64,000 bases of DNA from Microseira sp041929235. Lineage in GTDB: Bacteria; Cyanobacteriota; Cyanobacteriia; Cyanobacteriales; Aerosakkonemataceae. How positions within the stretch are numbered: position 1 is the stretch's first letter; every line of letters starts with the position of its first letter. The stretch is taken from NCBI RefSeq assembly GCF_041929235.1, contig NZ_JBHFNP010000131.1, positions 1-64,000 on the forward strand. The letters are read 5' to 3'. Positions 1 to 6,912 of this stretch are shown piece after piece. Made by a program: the position numbers and the translations under genes. Under the pieces are notes generated by a model, which worked only from the letters and a program-made list of their open reading frames with translations, did no database searches and was not told the origin of the DNA.

Positions 1-135
1 CCCCTTAATCAGGGGGGAACTCCCCCATCCCCCCTACCCCCCCTTAATCAGGGGGGAACTCCCCCATCCCCCCTACCCCCCCTTAATCAGGGGGGAACTC
101 CCCCATCCCCCCTACCCCCCCTTAATCAGGGGGGA
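1..135. repeat. 39-bp tandem repeat inside the lon reading frame
   Basis: The core TTAATCAGGGGGG recurs at 5, 44, 83 and 122, a period of exactly 39 bp, with near-identical units of C-run, TTAATC, G-run, AACT, C-run, CATC, C-run, TACC. The C-run/TTAATC/G-run core is a short imperfect palindrome. Since 39 is a multiple of three and the unit has no stop in the lon frame, it is read as a Pro/Gly-rich 13-residue peptide repeat (LNQGGTPPSPLP type). The array continues beyond the left edge. The core resembles the one in the 33-bp array near 4.4 kb. Confidence 0.9.
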
Positions 136-1473
136 ACTCAAGCGGGGATCATCGGTACGGTCATCTGTTTCGCAGGGCCGCCAGGAGTGGGTAAAACCAG
201 CCTCGGTCGTTCGATTGCTCGCGCCTTGGGGCGTCCCTTCGAGCGCATTAGTCTGGGTGGATTGCGCGATGAAGCCGAACTGCGAGGACACCGCCGCACT
301 TACATCGGTGCGATGCCCGGTCGCATCGTGCAAGCACTGCACCGCGCCGGAGTGAAAAACCCGGTAATTATGCTCGATGAACTCGATAAAATCGGCATGG
401 ACTATCGCGGCGATCCGGCATCGGCGTTGCTGGAAATCCTCGATCCGCAACAAAACTATTGCTTCCGGGATTTATACCTGGATCTGGATTTTGACTTATC
501 GCAGATTTTCTTTATCGGCACCGCGAATGACTTATCCAAAATTCCCGCACCCCTGCTAGACCGATTAGAAATTATCGAACTATCGGGATATTCCGACCAA
601 GAGAAACTAGCGATCGCCCAAAAATACCTGCTACCCCGTCAAATCGAAAAAGCCGGACTGCCCGCCGATGCAGTGGAAATACTGAGGTTAGCTTTACAAA
701 ATAGTATAGAATATTACACGCGGGAAGCCGGAGTCCGCAAACTAGAACAACAACTCGGTGCGATTTGTCGCAAGGTTGCCGTCCGCTATGCCAACGGCGA
801 AACCAATCCAGTGGTTATCCATCCAGAACACCTGGAAGAATTCTTAGGGCCCAGGCGCTTTTTGCGGGATGAGGTGCGAAAAGTTACACAACCAGGCGTC
901 GCTACTGGTCTTGCTTGGACGCTGCAAGGTGGGGAAGTTTTATTTGTCGAGGCGGTGTTGTTACCTGAAGGTAAAGACTTGACCCTGACAGGACAACTCG
1001 GCGAAGTGATGCAAGAATCAGCCAGAATTGCCCGGTCTTACGTGTGGTCGAGTGCGGCGGCGTTGGGAATAGACTTGAGTTTATTTAAAGATAATGGCTT
1101 ACACATCCACGTCCCGGCGGGTGCGATTCCCAAAGATGGACCCTCCGCAGGAGTGACAATGGTTACAGCGATCGCATCCTTATTAACCAACCAACCCGTG
1201 CGAACCGATACCGCCATGACGGGAGAAATTAACCTCAGCGGCGAAGTCCTCCCCATCGGCGGCGTGCGGGAAAAAGTGTTAGCAGCGCACCGCGCGGGGA
1301 TTAAGCGGGTTTTATTACCGCAGCAGAATGGCAAAGATTTGGTAGATGTGCCAGAAGATGTCCGCAAAGAAATCGAATTGGTTTTATGCGATCGCATCCA
1401 GCAAGTGCTAGAAAATGCCCTAATAAATAAACCCGATGTTCAACCTCACCAATTGCTGATTGCTAATTTCTAA
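1..1473 (+). CDS. lon: Lon protease, C-terminal part (5' end outside window)
   Basis: ATP-dependent serine protease of cytoplasmic quality control. Visible: Walker A GPPGVGKTS just before and at the GTG at 187, the GHRRTYIGAMPG loop, Walker B VIMLDELDK, the STIM-like DPASALLEILDPQQN segment, arginine region PAPLLDRLE, then the Lon protease domain with catalytic Ser in KDGPSAG (TCC 1144-1146) and catalytic Lys in REKVLAAHR (AAA 1273-1275). The N-terminal substrate-binding domain lies upstream of the window. The GTG at 187 cuts through Walker A and is not a real start: the frame is open through GIIGTVICFAGPPG and on through the tandem repeat to base 1. Either the repeat sits in the linker before the AAA+ module, or the gene is split and the frame is open by chance. 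AAA+ and protease residues look intact. Confidence 0.93.
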   Translation, partial: PLNQGGTPPSPLPPLNQGGTPPSPLPPLNQGGTPPSPLPPLNQGGTQAGIIGTVICFAGPPGVGKTSLGRSIARALGRPFERISLGGLRDEAELRGHRRTYIGAMPGRIVQALHRAGVKNPVIMLDELDKIGMDYRGDPASALLEILDPQQNYCFRDLYLDLDFDLSQIFFIGTANDLSKIPAPLLDRLEIIELSGYSDQEKLAIAQKYLLPRQIEKAGLPADAVEILRLALQNSIEYYTREAGVRKLEQQLGAICRKVAVRYANGETNPVVIHPEHLEEFLGPRRFLRDEVRKVTQPGVATGLAWTLQGGEVLFVEAVLLPEGKDLTLTGQLGEVMQESARIARSYVWSSAAALGIDLSLFKDNGLHIHVPAGAIPKDGPSAGVTMVTAIASLLTNQPVRTDTAMTGEINLSGEVLPIGGVREKVLAAHRAGIKRVLLPQQNGKDLVDVPEDVRKEIELVLCDRIQQVLENALINKPDVQPHQLLIANF

Positions 1474-1527
1474 TTGCTAATATAGAAATTTTCCTGCCAT
1501 TAGCCATTAGCTATTAGCGATTAACTA

Positions 1528-2112
1528 TTACTGGCGTAAAACTCTTGCCATTAACATCTGAGGTTCGACGTTTTCAACATCAGGAATTGCTTCCAACTTA
1601 GAAATTCCCATGAGGGCGTCGGAAATTTTGCCCGATTGGGCGCGCAACCAAGCGGCGTGAGGGGCGTAGGAGAGACTTTGAGCGATTTCATAACCAGCTT
1701 GCTTAATTGCTTCGCGGTGGGATTCAACGTCAACTTTCTCAGCAAAGCGGATGAAAACCATTCCGGTTGGAACTGCTGGGGAACCATCGGGTTGTAATGT
1801 GTAAATTGGCCCGATTGTGGCTTGAGTGGAAGTTAATTGGGTGGTGTCCGGTTCGCCTGAAAAAACAGCGATCGCGCCATCGTTCAATTGTAAAACCGCT
1901 CCGGGTGCAACCTTTCTGGGTTCGTTATAGTGTACTGCGTAATATCCCGGCTGACGCCGGTATAAAACCGCAGACCGATCTGTCCCAGCACGGACTTGTT
2001 GGGGATATTCGGAAAAGTAGTCTGTCTGGTATCTCACTTCAGCAATGGGAGGTAGAGAGTAAATTTGCCAGGGTTCTACTATCAGGAATAACTCAATCGG
2101 AAAATAAATCAT
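1528..2112 (-). CDS. Subtilase-propeptide-like small protein divergent from prcA
   Basis: A 194-residue protein with no signal peptide or membrane segment. Residues about 115-190 (GMVFIRFAEKVDVES, then a 60-residue helix/strand pattern ending DVENVEPQ) match in layout a segment of the adjacent protease's N-terminal region (ENLFVKFDDEEES to CHPELV). This suggests a free-standing copy of a subtilase prodomain. Such domains act as intramolecular chaperones or inhibitors in the S8 family; using it in trans here is inference. Start is ATG at 2112 with a purine-rich AGAAAG just upstream. It is transcribed away from the protease from a shared 200-bp intergenic region, so the two may be co-regulated. 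No other family is recognised. Confidence 0.72.
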   Translation of the reverse strand: MIYFPIELFLIVEPWQIYSLPPIAEVRYQTDYFSEYPQQVRAGTDRSAVLYRRQPGYYAVHYNEPRKVAPGAVLQLNDGAIAVFSGEPDTTQLTSTQATIGPIYTLQPDGSPAVPTGMVFIRFAEKVDVESHREAIKQAGYEIAQSLSYAPHAAWLRAQSGKISDALMGISKLEAIPDVENVEPQMLMARVLRQ

Positions 2113-2314
2113 CTTTCTGAAGTAGTAATAACGTGCAACTTAATTTTGTCCACCCCGATGGTAAAATATGCCTACCGTAGTCTTCCAGCCTGGGTGGTTT
2201 GTCTCTATTCTGGAAACACCGACCGAAGACTTGTATTAAGTTATTGAAATTAATTCTGACAAAGCTTAGTTTTCTGCGAATCTAAATTTAGGTATAACAC
2301 AGGGAGATTAACAT

Positions 2315-4306
2315 ATGGTTACCGTTCGCTATGGCGGTAAAAACGGCGGAGAGTATCAACTTGCTATCAGTGACGAGCATATTGTAGTTCGCACCCAGAG
2401 CCACGCCGCTCTTATGGGTGACACACCGTTTGAAGTTGCACCCGTATCGCCTCAATCCCGCAGCATCCTCAATCAATTCAATTTGCAAACACGTTTTCGC
2501 GCAGCGGGTGTAGAAATTTTGCGCGCTAAAGACTCAAGTCAGGGCGCTGCTTTGCGTGACAGGGCGCGGACAATTTTGAAGGAAGAACCTGAGATCCAAT
2601 TTGCCGGACGTGTTCTGGTGGAGCCAGAGTCGATGGAGCCGGTAATTTACACCGAAAACCTCTTCGTTAAGTTCGATGATGAAGAAGAGTCAAGGGTTTG
2701 TCAAGAGGTCTTAGACCGTTACAGTTTAACGATTAAACGCCAACTTGAGTATGCACGAAATGCTTACTTTGTCAGTACTTCCACAGGTACTGGTCTAGCA
2801 GTGTTTGACATCGCCTCCAGGTTGCTGAATGAGGAATCTGTTGACCTGTGTCATCCCGAATTAGTGCGCGAGTTGCGCCGTCGTCGAGTTTTTCCTCAGC
2901 AGTGGCACTTGAAGCCAACAACGATTAACGGTAAAACTGTCGATGCCCATGCCAACGTTGAGGCAGCTTGGCAGTTGAGCGATGGAACGGGGACAATTAT
3001 CGCTATTATTGACGACGGTGTAGATATCGATCACGAAGAGTTCCGTACCTCTGGGAAGATTGTCGCGCCTCGCGATGTGACGCGCAAAACTAACGATGCG
3101 AAACCGGGAAACGGGGATAACCACGGTACCGCCTGTGCGGGGGTGGCATGTGCCAACGGCAACTTTGGTGCGTCTGGGGTAGCACCGGGTGCCAAGCTGA
3201 TGCCGATTCGTTTCGCTTCTGCGTTGGGTTCCCAGGGGGAAGCCGATTCCTTCGTCTGGGCGGCTCAAAATGGTGCTGATGTCATCTCCTGTAGCTGGGG
3301 ACCAGCAGATGGCGATTTTACCGACCCCAAAGATCCTCTGCACAATCAGGTGGTGCCGCTTCCCGACTCGACGCGACTGGCGATGGACTTTGCGATTAAT
3401 CAGGGTCGCAACGGTAAGGGATGCGTAATATTATTTGCTGCTGGCAATGGTAACGAGAGCGTAGATAATGACGGTTATGCCAGCTACTCAAAAGTGATTG
3501 CCGTGGCGGCGTGTAATGACCGCAGTCAGAAAAGTCCCTACAGTGACTTTGGCAATGCCGTCTGGTGCGCTTTTCCCAGCAATAATTACTATCCCTCTCT
3601 GACTCCTGGGATTTGGACGACAGATCGTTCTGGTAGGCTTGGCTACAATTCGGGTAATGCGAGTCTGGGTGACGCAGCTGGAAACTATACGAATAGTTTC
3701 GGCGGTACTTCCAGCGCCTGTCCGGGTGCAGCGGGTGTAGCCGCGCTGATCGTTGCGCGCAATCCGGATCTGCGTTGGGATCAAGTACGAGACATTATTA
3801 AACAATCCTGCGATCGCATCGATCAAGCTGGAGGAAAGTATGATGCCAACGGTCGTAGCCCATTGTATGGCTACGGTCGGATTAATGCTCGCAAAGCTGT
3901 TGAATTGGCTAAACCAGATCAACCTTCCCCCGTCACGATCTTTAAAGCAGTCCAGGATGTGCCTATTAATGACCTCCAGACATCTACTTTGACTTTAGCG
4001 ATCGCTAATACCGACCCCATCAAGTCGATTAAAGTTGATGTTGACATCGAGCATACCTACATTGGTGACTTGGTAGTTACCCTTCTCCCTCCTGCGGAAA
4101 TGGGCGTCACTCCAGTCATTTTGCACGATCGCACTGGCGGAGGAACCGATAATATCAAACAAACCTATGACGAGGTGAACGCATCTGGACTTGCTGGTTT
4201 TATCGGTAAAAGTCCAAAAGGAACCTGGACTCTGGAAGTTGCAGATAAGGCAGCTGCGGATACCGGCAAGATTCGCAGCTTGACTCTGGAGATCGGTTTT
4301 AAGTAG
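2315..4306 (+). CDS. prcA: Subtilisin-like calcium-dependent serine protease (PrcA-like)
   Basis: A 663-residue S8 protease. The triad is visible: Asp233 in IIDDGVDIDH, His270 in DNHGTACAG, Ser466 in GTSSACPGAAG. An N-terminal prodomain-like region occupies about 1-200. After the catalytic domain comes a P/Homo-B domain (about 545-663, with TLTLAIANTD, YIGDLVVTL and GTWTLEVAD), as in proprotein convertases and the Anabaena calcium-dependent protease PrcA, whose length I recall as similar. No signal peptide is seen, which fits the intracellular or periplasm-associated PrcA group. ATG at 2315 has GGGAGA about eight bases upstream. The divergent neighbour resembles part of the prodomain. The gene symbol rests on family resemblance, not on a search. 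Confidence 0.9.
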   Translation: MVTVRYGGKNGGEYQLAISDEHIVVRTQSHAALMGDTPFEVAPVSPQSRSILNQFNLQTRFRAAGVEILRAKDSSQGAALRDRARTILKEEPEIQFAGRVLVEPESMEPVIYTENLFVKFDDEEESRVCQEVLDRYSLTIKRQLEYARNAYFVSTSTGTGLAVFDIASRLLNEESVDLCHPELVRELRRRRVFPQQWHLKPTTINGKTVDAHANVEAAWQLSDGTGTIIAIIDDGVDIDHEEFRTSGKIVAPRDVTRKTNDAKPGNGDNHGTACAGVACANGNFGASGVAPGAKLMPIRFASALGSQGEADSFVWAAQNGADVISCSWGPADGDFTDPKDPLHNQVVPLPDSTRLAMDFAINQGRNGKGCVILFAAGNGNESVDNDGYASYSKVIAVAACNDRSQKSPYSDFGNAVWCAFPSNNYYPSLTPGIWTTDRSGRLGYNSGNASLGDAAGNYTNSFGGTSSACPGAAGVAALIVARNPDLRWDQVRDIIKQSCDRIDQAGGKYDANGRSPLYGYGRINARKAVELAKPDQPSPVTIFKAVQDVPINDLQTSTLTLAIANTDPIKSIKVDVDIEHTYIGDLVVTLLPPAEMGVTPVILHDRTGGGTDNIKQTYDEVNASGLAGFIGKSPKGTWTLEVADKAAADTGKIRSLTLEIGFK

Positions 4307-4327
4307 TAACCTTTTGAGATCCCCCTA

Positions 4328-4560
4328 AATCCCCCTTAATAAGGGGGACTTTGAATCCGGTTTCCCCCTTAATAAGGGGGACTTTGAATTTGAATCCGGT
4401 TCCCCCCTTAATAAGCGCGACTTTGAATCCGGTTCCCCCCTTAATAAGGGGGACTTTGAATCCGGTTTCCCCCTTAATAAGGGGGACTTTGAATCCGGTT
4501 CCCCCCTTAATAAGGGGGACTTTGAATCCGGTTCCCCCCTTGGCAAGGGGGGCTAGGGGG
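4328..4560. repeat. 33-bp tandem repeat array, about seven copies
   Basis: The unit is ACTTTGAATCCGG followed by TTCCCCCTTAATAAGGGGG, about 33 bp. One copy has a small duplication of TTTGAA near 4388, one has a mutated GCGCGA core, and the last drifts into a longer C-run/G-run. CCCCCTTAATAAGGGGG is a near-perfect palindrome, so each unit can fold. The length is a multiple of three, so long open frames exist on both strands; these are artefacts. The array lies between prcA and the RHH genes. Confidence 0.92.
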
Positions 4561-4648
4561 GATCGCCTTAGTGTTTGTAACTAGCAGCTTGAGTTAGTAG
4601 ATCGATAGAGCGATCGCGTATTTCAAGCGATCGCCCACCTCAAACCCC

Positions 4649-4831
4649 CTACCTCCCGTCAGTTTTTTTCTGGGGTGGTGGGGGTATTTTGTTTTGTGCC
4701 TCAGCTTGCTTCACTGCCGTCTCTACGATAAATGCAGCCAGATTAGCGGTAGGTCGTCCTTCAGCATCAGCCCATCGCTCCAGTGCGTCAAAAACGGCAT
4801 CAGGCAAGGTTAGATTCAGTCGTTTACTCAT
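4649..4831 (-). CDS. Ribbon-helix-helix (CopG-like) small protein
   Basis: About 60 residues from ATG at 4831; an upstream TTG would add four. The start SKRLNLTLPDAVFDALERWA, then GRPTANLAAFIVETAV, fits a short beta strand plus two helices of a ribbon-helix-helix DNA-binding domain. The tail is Pro/Lys-rich. It lies 14 bp downstream of the next minus-strand gene (4846-5049) and is probably co-transcribed. RHH proteins of this size are often antitoxins or autorepressors, but no toxin with a recognisable fold lies beside it, so the role is open. Confidence 0.65.
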   Translation of the reverse strand: MSKRLNLTLPDAVFDALERWADAEGRPTANLAAFIVETAVKQAEAQNKIPPPPQKKTDGR

Positions 4832-4845
4832 CGTATTGATCAAAT

Positions 4846-5049
4846 TTAAGGTTCTTTGTCCGATTGCTGTTGCTGCTGTAGCAATTCTTCTATCATTTGA
4901 GGCTCGTTCTCCTTAACCCACTCCTCGATTAGCTCTGATATCACTTGACTTATATCTTTGCCTTGATAGGCAACGATCGCTTTAAAACGTCGCTGTAGTT
5001 GTCGTTCTACATAAGCTTTAAATTGGTCGCGTGGCACGGTTACAGGCAT
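4846..5049 (-). CDS. Small RHH-like or coiled protein, first gene of a two-gene operon
   Basis: About 67 residues when started at ATG 5049 (MPVTVPRDQFKAYVERQ). The longer frame to 5199 would translate the AT-rich promoter-like DNA and a terminator-like hairpin, so it is rejected. The region RRFKAIVAYQGKDISQVISE followed by an amphipathic helix looks like a divergent RHH helix-turn-helix core. The C-terminus is Gln-rich (QQQQQ). Together with the 4649-4831 gene it forms a tandem pair of small, possibly DNA-binding proteins. A toxin/antitoxin relation is possible but not shown. Confidence 0.55.
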   Translation of the reverse strand: MPVTVPRDQFKAYVERQLQRRFKAIVAYQGKDISQVISELIEEWVKENEPQMIEELLQQQQQSDKEP

Positions 5050-5088
5050 TATCACTACCTGACAACCATAAAGCATTGACATGTCATA

Positions 5089-5112
5089 GTTAACTATAGT
5101 ACTATAATACCT
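5089..5112 (-). promoter_or_regulatory. Palindromic AT-rich promoter/operator candidate
   Basis: GTTAAC (5089-5094) abuts the perfect 12-bp palindrome TATAGTACTATA (5095-5106) and is followed by TAATACC. On the minus strand this gives TATTAT and TATAGT boxes about 40-60 bases before the start at 5049. A palindrome over a -10-like sequence just upstream of an RHH gene is where an autoregulatory operator would be expected. Confidence 0.4.
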
Positions 5113-5117
5113 TAATA

Positions 5118-5170
5118 CTAAAATAAAATAAAAAAGCCAGTCCCTAAGCCTGGTAAGCACTGGACTGGCT
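5118..5170 (-). terminator. Hairpin plus T-tract on the minus strand (terminator or attenuator)
   Basis: AGCCAGTCC (5135-5143) pairs with GGACTGGCT (5162-5170) around an 18-nt loop. Read on the minus strand the stem is followed by TTTTTTATTTTATTTT, the form of an intrinsic terminator. It stands upstream of the two minus-strand small genes and in the leader of the plus-strand gene at 5201. No minus-strand gene precedes it nearby, so it may block antisense transcription or act as a leader attenuator. Confidence 0.55.
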
Positions 5171-5200
5171 CTACTCCCACAAATAGGAGCAAATTTCATT

Positions 5201-5401
5201 ATGTCTTACAAAACTCGTCTCAACAATTGGGCGATCGCTCGTTTATTGCCGAGTCAGCAATGGGTCATCGTGGCGCGATACCGCAGTCGGTCGGATGCAG
5301 AGGGACACCTTCACTTTGTTTGCCGGAGGATGCCCAATGTGCAATTCAAGATTGTGTTTGATATTGCGGTGAGTGAGCGAACGCTTCTTGCCAGATCGTA
5401 A
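5201..5401 (+). CDS. Small conserved cyanobacterial protein of unknown function
   Basis: 66 residues, starting SYKTRLNNWAIARLLPSQQW and then a VARYRSRSDAEGHLHFVCRRM segment and a hydrophobic FKIVFDIA strand. I recognise the pattern (Trp-Ala-Ile-x-Arg-Leu-Leu, Arg-Ser-Arg-Ser-Asp-Ala-Glu-Gly-His) as one seen in many cyanobacterial small hypothetical proteins; no function is known to me. ATG at 5201 has AGGAG about 11 bases upstream, and a CTCC shortly before could pair with it. The last residues (ERTLLARS) run towards the hairpin repeat and may be altered relative to relatives. Confidence 0.6.
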   Translation: MSYKTRLNNWAIARLLPSQQWVIVARYRSRSDAEGHLHFVCRRMPNVQFKIVFDIAVSERTLLARS

Positions 5402-5411
5402 ACCTGTGACA

Positions 5412-5557
5412 GTAGGGGCACGGCATAGACGTTCTTTCCCGAAAGGCAGAAGATCTACTGATGCCGTGCCCCTACAGGTGGTGGGTATTGGCAGTAGGGG
5501 CGCGGCAATTAAGATCTTTGGCGAAAGGCAGAAGATCTGTTGCTGCCGTGCCCCTAC
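5412..5557. repeat. Two hairpin repeats of the 82-bp GTAGGGGCACGGCA family
   Basis: GTAGGGGCACGGCA and TGCCGTGCCCCTAC arms alternate twice, with the same interior seen in the larger array (GAAAGGCAGAAGATCT) and the same loop type (GGTGGTGGGTATTGGCA). This is a shorter outpost of the array at 6446-6834. The 92-residue open frame across it is translated repeat and is not annotated. Confidence 0.88.
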
Positions 5558-5647
5558 AGATGATGATAAAACTGTGCAATTTGTTGATGAGCGCGATCGC
5601 TTGCCATATCATTCATATCTCCTGCCTTTTCCTAAACTAAATCTATC

Positions 5648-5956
5648 GTGACGACAGGTGCAATTCCCGATGAAATCCCCAGCAATTTACAAGAGCAACT
5701 CCTCCTGCAAGACGCTCAAGCTGGTAATTGCAGACCTATTCAAGTTGGTGGAGATAAACTACTGGGAGATGCACCAAGACTGGCAGCTATTTATGGCGGT
5801 AATCCTGAAGATTGGGATAAAATGACAAGTAACCAAGCCTTTGAAATTAATGGAGCATCTGTACAAGTTCATTGGTTTCGTAACAGTCAAACTCTTCAAG
5901 ATGTCGAATTTAAGTTCAAACGCCAGTATCCCAAAACAGCCCCTAAAAACCTGTAG
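5648..5956 (+). CDS. Orphan polymorphic-toxin C-terminal domain-like protein
   Basis: 102 residues from a GTG start; an in-frame stop lies 15 bp upstream, so no N-terminal delivery domain is attached. The segment APRLAAIYGGNPEDWDKM followed by VQVHWFRN and VEFKFK resembles, from memory, a domain often found at the C-terminal end of RHS, CDI and filamentous-haemagglutinin toxins (pattern PR-ANYG-W-KM, then H-W-F-N, then EFKFK). This suggests a toxin tip separated from its carrier, or an orphan module kept for recombination. The next gene, 11 bp downstream, looks like the partner immunity protein. Repeats flank the pair on both sides. Activity is not inferable; it could be a remnant. Confidence 0.5.
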   Translation: MTTGAIPDEIPSNLQEQLLLQDAQAGNCRPIQVGGDKLLGDAPRLAAIYGGNPEDWDKMTSNQAFEINGASVQVHWFRNSQTLQDVEFKFKRQYPKTAPKNL

Positions 5957-5967
5957 AGAATCTAATT

Positions 5968-6426
5968 ATGAAAATTCATTGTATCGCCAATAGCGGAGCA
6001 TCTCTTCCTGAAAGTTACCTCGCTCCAAGAGGAGGTTACAAAAAAGAAATGGAATTTCCCCTCACAGTTGGCAAAGACTATACTGTTTACGCCTTCTCTG
6101 TCAAGCAAGGACAGGTTTGGTACTATATCTGCGAGGATAACTATATGTATTATCCGATGCGGAGTCCTGCGCCATTATTTGAGGTAGTTGATAACAGAAT
6201 GTCTGCCTATTGGAGGTTGAAAATTTATCCAAACGGTTTGTTAGAAGTTGCCTTTGATCGATGGTTTTCCGATCCTTATTTTTACGATAAACTAACCGAC
6301 CAAAAAGAAGAAGAAGTTTTAATTTTTGAGATATTAAAAGAATTGATAGATGCAGAAGCTTTATCTCCAGACCCCATGTTAACCGCACTTGATAAATCTT
6401 TAGAAATGGCTAATCTTTCGGGCTGA
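5968..6426 (+). CDS. Putative immunity protein paired with the upstream toxin-like ORF
   Basis: 152 residues, soluble, no signal peptide. Start MKIHCIANSGASLPESYL, then GYKKEMEFPLTVGKDYTVYA, VWYYICEDN, YYPMRSPAPLFEVVDNRMS and YWRL. I associate this arrangement with small cytoplasmic proteins encoded next to toxin C-terminal domains. The acidic C-terminus suits an inhibitor of a basic toxin. It follows the toxin-like gene by 11 bp, probably one transcript. The hairpin array begins about 20 bp after its stop. The immunity assignment comes from context and remembered similarity. Confidence 0.5.
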   Translation: MKIHCIANSGASLPESYLAPRGGYKKEMEFPLTVGKDYTVYAFSVKQGQVWYYICEDNYMYYPMRSPAPLFEVVDNRMSAYWRLKIYPNGLLEVAFDRWFSDPYFYDKLTDQKEEEVLIFEILKELIDAEALSPDPMLTALDKSLEMANLSG

Positions 6427-6445
6427 AAATTATGCAAAGCAGGCG

Positions 6446-6834
6446 GTAGGGGTACGGCAATGAGGTTCTTTTCCGAAAGGCAGAAGATGTGCTGCTGCCG
6501 TGCCCAAAAAGGTGGTGGGTGTTGGCGGTAGGGGCACGGCAATGACATTCTTTTCCGAAAGGCAGAAGATGTGCTGCTGCCGTGCTACTACAGATTGTGG
6601 GTGTTGGCGGTAGTAGCACGGCAATTAAGATCTTTGGCGAAAAGAAGATGTGCTGGTGCCGTGCCCCAAAAGGCGGTGGGTGTTGGCGGTAGGGGCACGG
6701 CATAGACATTCTTTCCCGAAAGGCAGAAGATCTGCTGCTGCCGTGCCCCTACAGATTGTGGGTGTTGGCGGTAGGGGCACGGCAATGACATTCTTTCCCG
6801 AAAGGCAGAAGATCTGCTGGTGCCGTGTCCCTAC
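6446..6834. repeat. Tandem array of five 82-bp hairpin units
   Basis: Units of about 82 bp start at GTAGGGGYACGGCA. Each holds a spacer (ATGACATTCTTTCCCGAAAG then GCAGAAGATCTGC), the inverse arm TGCCGTGCCCCTAC and a linker AGATTGTGGGTGTTGGCG. Arms pair better across the linker than within a unit: the variant TGCCGTGCTACTAC (6578-6591) is matched by GTAGTAGCACGGCA (6610-6623). So the folding element is arm-linker-arm, 46 nt, with a 36-bp spacer between. Numerous overlapping frames here on both strands are repeat translation. Confidence 0.93.
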
Positions 6835-6912
6835 AGGTTGTTGGTATTCGGGAATTGCGATCGCGCAATTTGTTGTTAATATTGGTGCTGCCAAAAGGTC
6901 AGACTGATTTTT

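Noticed and set aside
1..135. Tandem 39-bp units considered as a CRISPR array
   Set aside because: The units are contiguous and nearly identical with no unique spacers, and there are no cas genes nearby.
4325..4584. Repetitive open frames on both strands (SPLIRGTLN and SPLLRGEPD types)
   Set aside because: The 33-bp unit is a multiple of three without stops, so open frames arise automatically.
5050..5199. N-terminal extension of the 4846 gene
   Set aside because: It would translate the AT-rich palindromic promoter region and a terminator-like hairpin.
6446..6834. Regularly spaced hairpin repeats considered as CRISPR
   Set aside because: The spacers between arms are themselves repeated, not unique.
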